From Methanosarcina sp. (GTDB taxonomy: Archaea; Halobacteriota; Methanosarcinia; Methanosarcinales; Methanosarcinaceae): a stretch of DNA of 60,780 bases. Numbering within the stretch: the first letter of the stretch is position 1; every line of letters begins with the position of its first letter. The position numbers and the translations under genes are program-made. The stretch spans positions 1 to 60,780 of the forward strand of contig NZ_JAQUVZ010000020.1 of the NCBI RefSeq assembly GCF_028693135.1, given 5' to 3'. Under the pieces are notes generated by a model. That model did not search any database and was not told the DNA's origin. It was given only the letters and a program-made list of their open reading frames with translations. Positions 17,107-25,317 of this stretch are shown here, in pieces.

Positions 17107-18147
17107 ATGGGATATATGGAAAATATGGGAAATATGGGAAATATGGAAAATATGGAAAATATGGGAAATATGGAAAATAAAACTAAAACAACTGCTAAAG
17201 AAAAGAAGAAAACTGAAGCTCTATTAAAAGTAGAAAACATTTCCCTTTCGTTCATTCAATATGCTTCCGGACTTAGACAAACTGAGTTAAAAGTAATCTC
17301 CAATTTGAGTATAGAAGCTCACAGCGGCGAAATTTTAGCTGTTGTTGGCTCGAGCGGGTCTGGTAAAAGTCTTCTGGCTCATGCGATTTTAGGAATTTTA
17401 CCTTCAAATGCGAAACTTGATGGGAAAATGGAATATAACGGCCAGCAACTTACTCCGGAGAAAAAAGAAGAAATCAGGGGTAAAGAAATAGCTCTGGTTC
17501 CTCAATCTACAAACTATCTGGACCCTTTAATGAGGATCTCCAACCAGGTAATAGGATGTGTTGAAGAGAAAAATGAAGGCTTAATGAAGAAGGTCCAGAG
17601 AGACATTTTCCAGAAATACGATTTAAAACCAGATGTTGACAGAATGTTCCCCCATGAGTTATCAGGGGGCATGACCAGAAGAGTTCTGGTTTCTACTGCC
17701 GTAATGAGCTCTGCAAAGCTCATAATTGCCGATGAACCAACTCCGGGCCTGGATGAAAAAACTTTGAATGAAACCCTGAGTTATTTCAAAGACATGGCAA
17801 ACAGAGGCTGTGCAGTGATACTGATAACTCATGATATCGAAGCTGCCTTAAAAATCTCTGATAAAATTGCAGTGTTCTATGCAGGTACGGTTTTAGAAGT
17901 AGCCAATGTTGAGGACTTCAAAAACAACGGAGAAAATTTAAGGCACCCATACACCAGAGCACTCTGGAATGCCCTTCCCCAGAACAAATTCCAGGCAATT
18001 AAAGGCCATCAACCAATGCAGGATGAAGTCATTGACGGATGTATTTTTTATGAAAGGTGCTCTAAAAAGAATGAGCTTTGTTCGAAAGGCATCCCTCAAC
18101 TTAAAAGCGTCAATGGAGGAGTTGTGAGGTGTAATAATGTGTCTTAA
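17107..18147 (+). CDS. ABC transporter ATPase, NikD/DppD type
   Basis: Energises the nickel/peptide uptake system. Motifs are Walker A GSSGSGKS, Q-loop VPQSTNY, signature LSGGMTRR, Walker B LIIADEP followed by TPGLDEK, and H-loop ITHD. The C-terminal oligopeptide-transporter extension with CSKKNELC is the Cys-rich tail typical of this family. The start is probably ATG 17107, nine bases after AGAAGG, rather than GTG 17098. Residues about 3-23 consist of NMG/NME repeats encoded by seven copies of a 9-bp unit, a tail not usual for the family that could vary in length by slippage. Confidence 0.93.
   Translation: MGYMENMGNMGNMENMENMGNMENKTKTTAKEKKKTEALLKVENISLSFIQYASGLRQTELKVISNLSIEAHSGEILAVVGSSGSGKSLLAHAILGILPSNAKLDGKMEYNGQQLTPEKKEEIRGKEIALVPQSTNYLDPLMRISNQVIGCVEEKNEGLMKKVQRDIFQKYDLKPDVDRMFPHELSGGMTRRVLVSTAVMSSAKLIIADEPTPGLDEKTLNETLSYFKDMANRGCAVILITHDIEAALKISDKIAVFYAGTVLEVANVEDFKNNGENLRHPYTRALWNALPQNKFQAIKGHQPMQDEVIDGCIFYERCSKKNELCSKGIPQLKSVNGGVVRCNNVS
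17114..17176. repeat. 9-bp satellite in the N-terminal codons of the NikD-type ATPase
   Basis: Seven units of ATATGGRAA. The 9-bp period keeps the reading frame, so unit gain or loss would change only tail length. Each unit contains an ATG, so internal restarts are also possible. Confidence 0.92.
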
Positions 18148-18748
18148 ATGTGAGAATATAAGTTTCGGATATAAAAAAAACAATTTGATTTTAAATAATG
18201 TGAATCTATCTCTGGGTAGTGGAGAGGTACTGGGGCTAATCGGGGACAGTGGAAGCGGTAAATCAACCCTGTGTAAAATCCTGGCCGGCTACGAAAATAA
18301 TTATCAGGGAAATGTAAGTATCGACGGAAAAGCAATCCCCTCAAAAGGATATAATCCAGTCCAGCTCGTCTTTCAACACCCGGAAAAAGCTGTAAACCCT
18401 AAATGGAAAATGAAAGACATTTTAAATGAAGGACATATTGTTCCACAGGATATTTTAGATTCCTTCGGAATAAAAAAGAGCTGGTTTAACCGGTGGCCCA
18501 ATGAGCTTTCCGGAGGGGAACTTCAAAGGTTTGCCCTTGCAAGAGCTTTAAGCCCTGAAACTAAATTTTTAATCGCTGATGAAATAACTACAATGGTAGA
18601 TGCTATTACCCAGGCTCAAATCTGGAATATCGTTCTGGATATAGTCAAAGAGCTGAATATCGGAGTACTGGTTGTAAGTCATGAAAAAAAGTTAATTAGT
18701 AAATTATGTCACGATGTTGTTTATCTGGATGATATCAATACAGTTTGA
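18137..18748 (+). CDS. ABC transporter ATPase, NikE/DppF type
   Basis: The second ATPase subunit, 203 residues, shorter than the usual 260-320 because the C-terminal oligopeptide extension is missing. Walker A is GDSGSGKST, signature LSGGELQR, Walker B LIADEI, and the H-loop VVSHE. The D-loop reads TTMVDAIT, like nickel importers (NikE has TTDLD or similar). It overlaps the preceding ATPase by 11 bp. Its stop codon sits in a 16-bp imperfect tandem duplication. It is the last gene of the operon. Confidence 0.9.
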   Translation: MCLKCENISFGYKKNNLILNNVNLSLGSGEVLGLIGDSGSGKSTLCKILAGYENNYQGNVSIDGKAIPSKGYNPVQLVFQHPEKAVNPKWKMKDILNEGHIVPQDILDSFGIKKSWFNRWPNELSGGELQRFALARALSPETKFLIADEITTMVDAITQAQIWNIVLDIVKELNIGVLVVSHEKKLISKLCHDVVYLDDINTV

Positions 18749-18764
18749 ATAAAATACAGTTTGA
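18737..18764. repeat. 16-bp tandem duplication across the stop codon of the NikE-type ATPase
   Basis: AATACAGTTTGA begins at 18737 and again at 18753. The first copy contains the TGA stop (18746-18748). The second is in the 3' UTR, and the unit tails differ slightly. Confidence 0.85.
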
Positions 18765-18826
18765 AAATAATACTTGACTCCAAAACTATACAAATATTTA
18801 TACATCTGTGGTTTCAATAAATCTCT

Positions 18827-20479
18827 ATGAAAAAGTACCTGGGGATTATTGTTGACGCCGTTTCCAGGCGGCAGTTTAAAGGTGAGATTACCGTTGAAAA
18901 CGGGAAGATCATTCGTGTTGAAGAAAAGGAACACGATACCGATCAGTACATCCTGCCAGGGCTGGTGGATGCTCATGTGCACATAGAAAGTTCTATGACC
19001 GTGCCTTCGGTTTTTGCCCGGATGGCTGTTGCAAAAGGCACGGTTGCAGTTGTCAGTGACCCGCATGAGATTGCAAACGTTATGGGGGAAGAAGGCATTG
19101 ATTACATGCTTGAGGATTCAAAAAAAGCCCCCCTTAAAATCTTTTTTGGGGTGCCCTCGTGTGTGCCGGCTACACCTTTCGAATCAGCAGGAGCGGTGCT
19201 GGATGCGGCGGCTGTGGACCGACTACTGGCAAGAAAGGACCTGTATTATCTTTCCGAGATGATGAATTTCCCGGGCGTGATCTCAGAATTTCCCGAGGTA
19301 ATGGCGAAACTGGAATCAGCTAAAAAGTACGGCAAAGTTGTTGACGGGCACGCACCCGGCTTAAGAGGAACCGCCTTGCAGAAATACATTGGAGCAGGAA
19401 TTTCCACAGACCACGAGTGTTTTACTTATGAAGAAGCAGCTGAGAAAATAAAGCTAGGGATGAAGGTCCTGATACGGGAAGGGAGTTCAGCCCGAAATTT
19501 TGAAGCCCTGTATACCCTGATAGATGAATACCCTGAAGCGGTTATGCTCTGCACCGATGACTCCCACCCTGATACTCTGATCCATGAAGGGCATATCGAT
19601 AAACTGATCCGGCGCGGACAGGAAAAAGGACTTGACATATATAACCTGATAAGGGCAGCGGTGATCAATCCTGTAGAACATTACGGGCTCAATGTCGGAC
19701 TGCTGCGCGAAGGAGACCCTGCTGATTTCATCCTCGTAGACAATCTTAAATCATTCAATGTGCTGAGCACCTTCATCAATGGAGAATGCGTTTACGAGAA
19801 CGGGAAAGTTCTTTTTCCAATGGGACAAATTTCTGCAAAAAATGTTTTTAACAGAAACAAAATTTCAATTGACGACGTGAAACTGGCTGTGCCGGCAGGA
19901 GACCCCGGGGAACCGAGGAGAAAAATCAGGGTGATCGTTGCCAGGGACGGAGAACTTATAACAGGCCAGGAACTGGCTCTGCCAAAAATAGAAAACGGAA
20001 ACCTGGTTTCAGACCCGGCACGGGATATTTTGAAAATGGTTGTCCTTAGCAGGTATGCAGATGACCCTGCTCAGATCGGTTTCATAAAGAACATAGGCCT
20101 GAAAAAAGGTGCTATTGCAAGCAGCATTGCCCACGACAGCCACAATATTATTGCAGTCGGAGCCACCGATAAAGATATAGTCGAAGCTGTCAACCACCTG
20201 GTGGAAAACAAGGGAGGAATCGTTGTAGGCACCGCAGAAAATCTTCTAGATCTTCCACTTGGGGTTGCGGGCCTTATGAGCACCCGGGATGGGGAATATG
20301 TGGCTTCCCGGTATCTGCTGCTGAATGCAGAAGCCCGAAAACTGGGAACATCGCTCAAGTCGCCTTTTATGACTCTTGCATTTATGTCGCTTCTGGTTAT
20401 TCCTGAGCTTAAACTGGGAGATAAGGGCCTCTTTGATGTGACGAAATTCGAATTTGTCGAGCTTTTCGTAAATGAATGA
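18827..20479 (+). CDS. ade: Adenine deaminase
   Basis: Converts adenine to hypoxanthine and ammonia in purine salvage. It is an amidohydrolase-fold metalloenzyme: the metal-binding HxH is in LPGLVDAHVHIESS, followed by DPHEIANVMG, VVDGHAPGL, GISTDHE and MLCTDDSHPD, all characteristic of the AdeC family. The 550-residue length is standard, including the C-terminal domain with GLKKGAIASSIAHDSHNIIAVG. A TATA-like box (AAATATTTATAC, about 18790-18801) precedes the ATG by about 30 bp, so a short leader is likely. It is convergent with DUF2121 across a 200-bp satellite. Confidence 0.96.
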   Translation: MKKYLGIIVDAVSRRQFKGEITVENGKIIRVEEKEHDTDQYILPGLVDAHVHIESSMTVPSVFARMAVAKGTVAVVSDPHEIANVMGEEGIDYMLEDSKKAPLKIFFGVPSCVPATPFESAGAVLDAAAVDRLLARKDLYYLSEMMNFPGVISEFPEVMAKLESAKKYGKVVDGHAPGLRGTALQKYIGAGISTDHECFTYEEAAEKIKLGMKVLIREGSSARNFEALYTLIDEYPEAVMLCTDDSHPDTLIHEGHIDKLIRRGQEKGLDIYNLIRAAVINPVEHYGLNVGLLREGDPADFILVDNLKSFNVLSTFINGECVYENGKVLFPMGQISAKNVFNRNKISIDDVKLAVPAGDPGEPRRKIRVIVARDGELITGQELALPKIENGNLVSDPARDILKMVVLSRYADDPAQIGFIKNIGLKKGAIASSIAHDSHNIIAVGATDKDIVEAVNHLVENKGGIVVGTAENLLDLPLGVAGLMSTRDGEYVASRYLLLNAEARKLGTSLKSPFMTLAFMSLLVIPELKLGDKGLFDVTKFEFVELFVNE

Positions 20480-20516
20480 ACAGAAAAAGGTGGGGCGATT
20501 CCCCCAGCTTTTTCTC

Positions 20517-20702
20517 CTTTTTCCGCCTTTTTCCGCCTTTTTCCGCCTTTTTCCGCCTTTTTCCGCCTTTTTCCGCCTTTTCCGCCTTTTCAGCCCTTTC
20601 AGCCTTTTCCGCCTTTTCAGCCCTTTCAGCCTTTTCAGCCTATTCAGCCCTTTCAGCCCTTTCAGCCCTTTCAGCCTTTTCAGCCTTTTCAGCCTTTTCA
20701 GC
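20517..20702. repeat. Pyrimidine-rich minisatellite between convergent genes
   Basis: Six 10-bp units CTTTTTCCGC (20517-20576) pass directly into fourteen 9-bp units of the CYTTTCMGC type (20577-20702). The plus strand is almost wholly pyrimidine. The stop codon of the DUF2121 gene (20698-20700) lies in the last unit. On the plus strand the T-rich units could end adenine deaminase transcription. Reading frames through it are artefacts of repetition. Confidence 0.95.
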
Positions 20703-21279
20703 CTTTTCTGTCCTGTTCCACAACTTTCAAAACATCAAAATTCGATGCGGTCTGCACGATAAAGAACTGCTTGCTCACGGAAGCCGTTTTTTTTGCTGCG
20801 GTCTCCATACAGAGCATAAGGATTTTTACTGCATCCTGAAGTTTACTCTTTTTCGTCCAGTTATCCTTGAAACATTTGTTGGCTACCTGCTTTGTAACCT
20901 CGTTTCCGAAAGCTATGAAATTGCTTCCTTTACCCTGAGAAGTTAGTGTCATCTCAGCATCCCTGAGTTCAACAATTGCATAGTTCCCTGCCGAGGCGTA
21001 CAGCCTCCTTTTTTTAACGACACCTCCTTCAACTGAAGATACTTCCCCTACCAGAATGCCATTTCTCTCCGAAACTTTACTCTTGCAGTCCGTGACCGTT
21101 ATTTTTACCCCCAACTCCTCTGCCTTTTTTGCCAGCTCCTCGTCCGTAACTATTGCACCGTTGTAAAGCTCTTTTTCAAGTGTTTCCCTGTTGGACTTTT
21201 CCCCTTCAAAAGTAATTTCCCTCATGTCTCCGGCCATTACTGCACCATTTTTTCCGATAAAAGCAATAACTAAAGTCAT
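20698..21279 (-). CDS. DUF2121 family protein
   Basis: A protein restricted largely to methanogens, function unknown. The 193-residue product begins MTLVIAFIGKNGAVMAGDMREITFEG, similar to the start of proteasome-like Ntn hydrolases, and continues with TLEKELYNGAIVTDEELAKKAEELGVKITV and a C-terminal KLQDAVKILMLCMETAAKKTASVS helix. The resemblance to Ntn folds is inference. The final codons and stop fall in the adjoining 9-bp satellite, so its C-terminus has been shaped by the repeat. The start has a GGAGAT ribosome site. Confidence 0.85.
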   Translation of the reverse strand: MTLVIAFIGKNGAVMAGDMREITFEGEKSNRETLEKELYNGAIVTDEELAKKAEELGVKITVTDCKSKVSERNGILVGEVSSVEGGVVKKRRLYASAGNYAIVELRDAEMTLTSQGKGSNFIAFGNEVTKQVANKCFKDNWTKKSKLQDAVKILMLCMETAAKKTASVSKQFFIVQTASNFDVLKVVEQDRKG

Positions 21280-22528
21280 CTTTATATCTCCATAACCATC
21301 TTAAAGTGCCCTTCAATCTTTAAAGTGCCTATTTCTTATTACTTTAGCTCTACAGAGAGCCCTCAAGTGATGTAATTTGTTTATTCTGCGATTCCAGGTA
21401 GAGTAACTAAAAAAACACCTTTGCTTTTCCGAGAAATACTTCCCTTTACTCCCCAGAAACCGGTATTAAATCCATACATTAAAGGATGCTTTGCCAGCTT
21501 GCCTGGCGGTCTGTCGAAAGAAACAGAATGAAGAAAAAGAATGAAAATTAAGAAAGTCATCGTTTTCCCTGGTCACTTTTATATGCCAGTTTATTACAGA
21601 TGTACTCAGTCGTTTTTACTTTCTGAGTTTTATCAGGGTTTTTCTATTTTTTTCTTTGTAAGGCCGCTCTCCTGCGTCGAGCGTGACAAAAACGACACTG
21701 TACGGCGAATAAGGTTGTACGGGTTAAAGAAATCGTAATTTAGTTCTCTTGAGCTAAACTCACTGCTAAAATCTATAACTCAGTCCTCTTGAGCGCAGCG
21801 AAAAGGACCGCGTACTCCCGAGGCGCAATTCGGGTGCCGAAGCGAAACTCGGGCGTGACAAATTACCAGGATGTTTAAATTTTGTTTTTATCCTTCACGG
21901 CACTTTCCAGGGCTTTTAATCAATTAGTATGTGACTTCAATAGAGTTTCCCTCATTATCTGTAGCCTTTATCCTTATCATGGAATGCAAATAAAAAGCTA
22001 CAGTTTTGCGCACTACAGTATCGTAATGTTCTTTTTGAGGGATTTTTGAATCAAGCGTCTTATTTTTGGTGGAAATCGAATTTTTTTCCTCTGAAACCGG
22101 TCTGCTCCGAATCAGTCGTGAAAGGAAACATATTCTTGATACAGGCCTTAACCGAGAACATGCATTACGTTTAATATTTGTTATTCTGGTGCTGGAAAGA
22201 TGATTTCTTGTCATGAGTCCCCACTCTTTGTTTACTCTCTTATTTTTACATGCCACCGCAATGTAGTATATCTGATACTGTATGATATGCCTCCACTGTA
22301 TATAGTTCTTTTGATTTATCGACACGTTTTACTTCAAAAAATAACCGTTTAATTATTTTACACTAGCTTTATTAATCCAGGCTTCTATTCGGTTTTCTGG
22401 AAACCTTATATATGAAATGGATGAGCGGGGCTCATTAATCAAAAATTAAACTATTTAAAAAAAAACAAAAAGTAATTATCTGGACTTTTGTCTTGACTTT
22501 TCAGAATGTATGCCTGGAATTTTAAAAG
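21280..22528. other. Gene-poor region with palindromes
   Basis: No convincing gene in about 1.25 kb. Positions 21777-21860 hold nested hairpins (CCCGAG with CTCGGG; GTCCT with AGGAC). At 21493-21509 the 17-mer GCCAGCTTGCCTGGCGG forms a hairpin that recurs at 59418. A 65-aa plus-strand frame at 21541 and a 133-aa minus-strand frame at 21924 lack ribosome sites and family-like sequence, though the last 50 residues of the latter might be a fragment of a lost gene. Confidence 0.5.
21491..21510. repeat. Dispersed hairpin repeat, copy A
   Basis: GCCAGCTTGCCTGGCGG (21493-21509) folds through CCAG and CTGG. The identical 17-mer occurs at 59418-59434, 38 kb away and outside any gene in both places, so it is probably a small dispersed intergenic element. 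Confidence 0.7.
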
Positions 22529-22759
22529 TTAGTTTCTGTGTTCAAAATGTTTTTTTTCGGCATTTCTAATCCCGATCACCAGGTCTCTTGAAATTCTCTC
22601 CGAATCCAGGCCTTTCAAATCAAAATGATGTTCCTGTCCGTCTGCCGTTGTGATTAAAAATATGGGTTTTCGGGAGAACAAAAAAGCAATAAAGAAAAAT
22701 CCAGCGGATACTAAGAGAACTAAGCCTACTGTTATAATTACATGATAAACTGTGCCGTT
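22529..22759 (-). pseudogene. C-terminal fragment of a membrane protein
   Basis: An open minus-strand frame of 76 codons without a start codon. It reads VIITVGLVLLVSAGFFFIAF (one membrane helix) and then ITTADGQEHHFDLKGLDSERISRDLVIGIRNAEKK. This is the pattern seen at the end of small archaeal membrane proteins of the DUF6232 kind: helix, short beta unit, helix. An in-frame TAA at 22760 cuts it off from any N-terminal half. It is best read as a decayed gene end. Confidence 0.5.
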
Positions 22760-22856
22760 TTAAAATGGTACTATTAAAAAACGACCTCTCACCATAGCTA
22801 TTTGTCTTACCCAAAGTTATTTATTTGAACAGTTTAATGAAAGATAGGGATTAACT

Positions 22857-23105
22857 GTGCAAAAAATACAATCAAAAGAATATTTTGATGCAGTACAGGC
22901 TTATTTTATCATCCATAAAGATCCTGCCAGGGTATATACGTTCCTTTTGAATACTCTATGGACAGATAAGTATAAACTATCTGAGAAGATGTATTACCAG
23001 CGTGTTGATGTGCTTGAAATGACGGACAATTGCGCCAGCTTCTACACCGGTACAGAGTGTACTCTTGTGTTATGTTCAAACCCGGAAAACCAGAACTCTA
23101 ATTGA
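22857..23105 (+). CDS. Hypothetical protein, 82 aa
   Basis: A short frame beginning at GTG: MQKIQSKEYFDAVQAYFIIH, with KDPARVYTFLLNTLWTDKYKL in the centre. It is amphipathic and soluble; no known domain. The upstream GATAGGGATT is a weak ribosome site. Codon choice resembles nearby genes, but no homologue is recalled. Confidence 0.5.
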   Translation: MQKIQSKEYFDAVQAYFIIHKDPARVYTFLLNTLWTDKYKLSEKMYYQRVDVLEMTDNCASFYTGTECTLVLCSNPENQNSN

Positions 23106-23570
23106 ATTACTTCTTTTTTGAGGATAAATATAAATTATTCTATCCTGATCCTTAACCACACACATATACCTGAAAGTCATGTACAATACCTGAAAACCAT
23201 GTACAAAGGCTAAAGCTCTCGCTCAGGATAAGGATAGATATTTATATTTGGCTTGAAGACCTTGTCTTAGTACCCGCAACGAAATTACCTATGCAACTTA
23301 TTATTTATTGTAACTTTGATTGGCGACCTTGATCTTGAAAATCAAGATGTCAAATCGGAAAGATGCAGAGGTTATTCTGTGACGAGTCCTTAGTCTCACC
23401 CATAGGATGACAAACTCTTCAGGCACAGGATGACTTTCTGAGGATCCGATGCGAAATAACGTATGTCCATTTTAACACTGTGCTTAACTATTTTCGTAAG
23501 CACCTCATTGATTTTGTTCCAAAATAATATGTGTTGCCGAAGTTATTTCGTAACGAGCCCCAGGTATTTT
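23106..23570. other. Intergenic region with possible structured RNA
   Basis: 465 bp without a gene. It contains a TATA-like box (ATATTTATATTTGG, about 23236-23249), a hairpin CTTGAT/ATCAAG near 23332, and two related 21-bp segments that include GTTATTCTGTGACGAG (about 23372) and GTTATTTCGTAACGAG (about 23541). GGATGAC boxes also occur twice, followed by CTGA. These could mark a small RNA, but the boxes do not fit a clean C/D layout. Confidence 0.3.
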
Positions 23571-24182
23571 TCAGTCCAAACGTACAATTTTTACAAGAGA
23601 CTGAATTGGAACATTAGAGATTGTATCTGCACCCTTTTTGTCGACCAGTACCGCTACAACTCTTGGTTTTGCATCCATTTCACCTAGCTGTTCAATCACT
23701 TCCATACTGGTTGAACCGGTGGTAATAACATCATCCACGATAACGCAGTTTTTACCGGCAACGGATCCAAAATTTCTGCTTATGGTCCCTCTGTGGGCTG
23801 TATGAACGATATCCTGTCCTTTACGATGATAAATCGCTAAATCTGCACCCAGTTCATATGCCATCATGCTTGCCAGGGGAATACCATTGCCAGCAATGCC
23901 AACAACCACTTCTACCTCGGTGTTTGTCTTTTCCAGGGTCTCAAGCACCATGTCGCAGAGTGCAAGCGAGATGTTGTGGAGACGTTTAGCACTTTTCCCT
24001 ATACTGTTCAAGTTTACAGCAATATCTTTTGGAGCAGGGGTTATTTCTTCTTTTTTCGAACGGGTTAAAAGCCAGGTAACCGTTTCTCTAGAAACGTTGA
24101 GTTCATCGGCTATCTGGGCGGTAATAAGCCCGTTACTCTGCAGTTCCACAGCTTTCTGGATTAAATCTTCTATATCCTTCAT
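23571..24182 (-). CDS. gfcR: GfcR/PyrE-like regulator (HTH plus phosphoribosyltransferase domain)
   Basis: An archaeal transcription regulator family earlier called orotate phosphoribosyltransferase-like. Residues 1-60 form a helix-turn-helix ([25 protein letters not shown]). Residues 80-200 form a type I phosphoribosyltransferase fold with the PRPP-binding loop [21 protein letters not shown]. In haloarchaea GfcR regulates central sugar metabolism; its role in methanogens is not clear to me. True PyrE lacks the HTH, so the regulator call is favoured. A minus-strand zinc-ribbon frame lies upstream. Confidence 0.88.
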   Translation of the reverse strand: MKDIEDLIQKAVELQSNGLITAQIADELNVSRETVTWLLTRSKKEEITPAPKDIAVNLNSIGKSAKRLHNISLALCDMVLETLEKTNTEVEVVVGIAGNGIPLASMMAYELGADLAIYHRKGQDIVHTAHRGTISRNFGSVAGKNCVIVDDVITTGSTSMEVIEQLGEMDAKPRVVAVLVDKKGADTISNVPIQSLVKIVRLD

Positions 24183-24253
24183 GCTTTCATTCCCACCTGA
24201 AATTTTTATCCTGCTGTATTTCCGGGGTCTCTAAATTAAGACAGTATATACTA

Positions 24254-24406
24254 TCAAGCATTATATCTTTTTTTCAGCTTAAGATTGACTCTTTTATAAT
24301 TTCCTCTTTTTTTAAGAGGAAAGCCACAGATGAGGCAGGTTTCCCTTTTATCAAAAGTTTTTCTGCAGTTCATACATTTATTTTCCCAGATAATGAGGTC
24401 CTTAAT
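24254..24406 (-). CDS. Possible small zinc-ribbon protein
   Basis: An open frame of 50 codons with two CxxC knuckles: CMNC, then eight residues, then CLIC, in KCMNCRKTFDKRETCLICGF, followed by a basic tail ending LKKRYNA. It lies upstream of gfcR on the same strand. There is no ATG ahead of the first Cys and no ribosome site, so the start (ATT 24406 is shown) is uncertain and it may be a fragment. The paired knuckles make a chance frame unlikely. Confidence 0.4.
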   Translation of the reverse strand: MKDLIIWENKCMNCRKTFDKRETCLICGFPLKKRGNYKRVNLKLKKRYNA

Positions 24407-24845
24407 CTTTTTTATTTGGATTCAGTTAAGATACGAAACTTCTAAAAGGGCTAATTTTATTCCATAATTTAACATTTAGTCGTCCCCTGCTATATGATTG
24501 ATGTTTTGGTATTAAAGTTCCAGTACGGCTATTGATTTCGTTTTGATCTACTGTACGCAGACGGGATCAAGACTTGCGCGGCGCGTGAAAAGAAAGAGCG
24601 AAATATGCAATTTGAAGTCATTTCGGAAAAATATTAACTAATTAATCGGGGAGCACCTAACATTTATTTGTCAGTAAATATACCTGAAATAAGATCTTCT
24701 TTGTCTTGTACCGTCTTTGAAAGTTCTGCTGTTAGATAAATAATCTTTTATTCAGATACTTTAAAAAATAGGTTAAAATGAAAATATTTTTATGCTAGTG
24801 GGTTTAAACATTTGGTAAAAGTTGTGTGTCTCCTAAGCTCACTTA

Positions 24846-25250
24846 AAGCCTATCTGAAAAGTAGAAGAATTGCGATGCAAGATAATGTTTAGTAGTGGCA
24901 ACACGAAAAAACGGACACTACACTATTACTAGATCTCTGACGAATTCTGGGACCAAATCGAACCATTACTGTTATTCCCTAAGCCAAAAAAGAAGCCTGG
25001 AAGATCTAGAAAAGATGATAGAGAAAAGATGATAGAAAAATACTGAATGGTATTTTTTATCTCCTTTGTTGGCTGCCAATGGAAAGCATTGTCAAGATGT
25101 TATGGAGCTTCAGGTAATGTACATGACAGATTTCAGGAATGGCAAAAAAGGCTTATTTGAGAAAATGTGGAAATCCGGTCTACTGGAATACGATAAATTT
25201 AGCGTGCGCATGGATAACATTCGGAGCAGCGGGACTTTTCGGATAGGCTT
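24846..25250 (+). mobile_element. Internally deleted IS5-family insertion sequence
   Basis: Ends carry 17-bp inverted repeats with one mismatch (AAGCCTATCTGAAAAGT at 24846-24862; the complement at 25234-25250) and are flanked by TTA target duplications (24843-24845, 25251-25253). At 405 bp it is far shorter than an active IS5 element. Inside is a broken transposase, including a 14-bp tandem duplication (AAAAGATGATAGAG/A) that shifts the frame. Confidence 0.85.
24936..25215 (+). pseudogene. Transposase remnant (IS5 family)
   Basis: Fragments in different frames read DEFWDQIEPLLLFPKPKKKPG, CQWKALSRCYGA, VHDRFQEWQK, and GLFEKMWKSGLLEYDK. These are the N-terminal helix-turn-helix and following segment of IS5-type transposases. 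The DDE catalytic core is absent. Several stops and frameshifts make it non-functional. Confidence 0.85.
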
Positions 25251-25317
25251 TTATTCAAATATAATGTAAATTTTCAGAAAAAACAATTTCAACGTAAATA
25301 ATATTTGGGTGTCTGTT

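Noticed and set aside
20472-20946. Plus-strand frames rich in Phe/Ser
   Set aside because: They come from the pyrimidine minisatellite; period changes and lack of a ribosome site argue against coding.
21541-21738. 65-aa plus-strand frame
   Set aside because: No ribosome site and no protein-like composition.
21924-22325. 133-aa minus-strand frame
   Set aside because: The first 80 residues look random; only the end (TVAFYLHSMIRIKATDNEG) could be an old gene fragment, too weak to call.
23380-23460. C/D box small RNA
   Set aside because: GGATGAC and CTGA boxes are present but spacing and terminal stem do not fit; kept only as a low-interest structured-region note.
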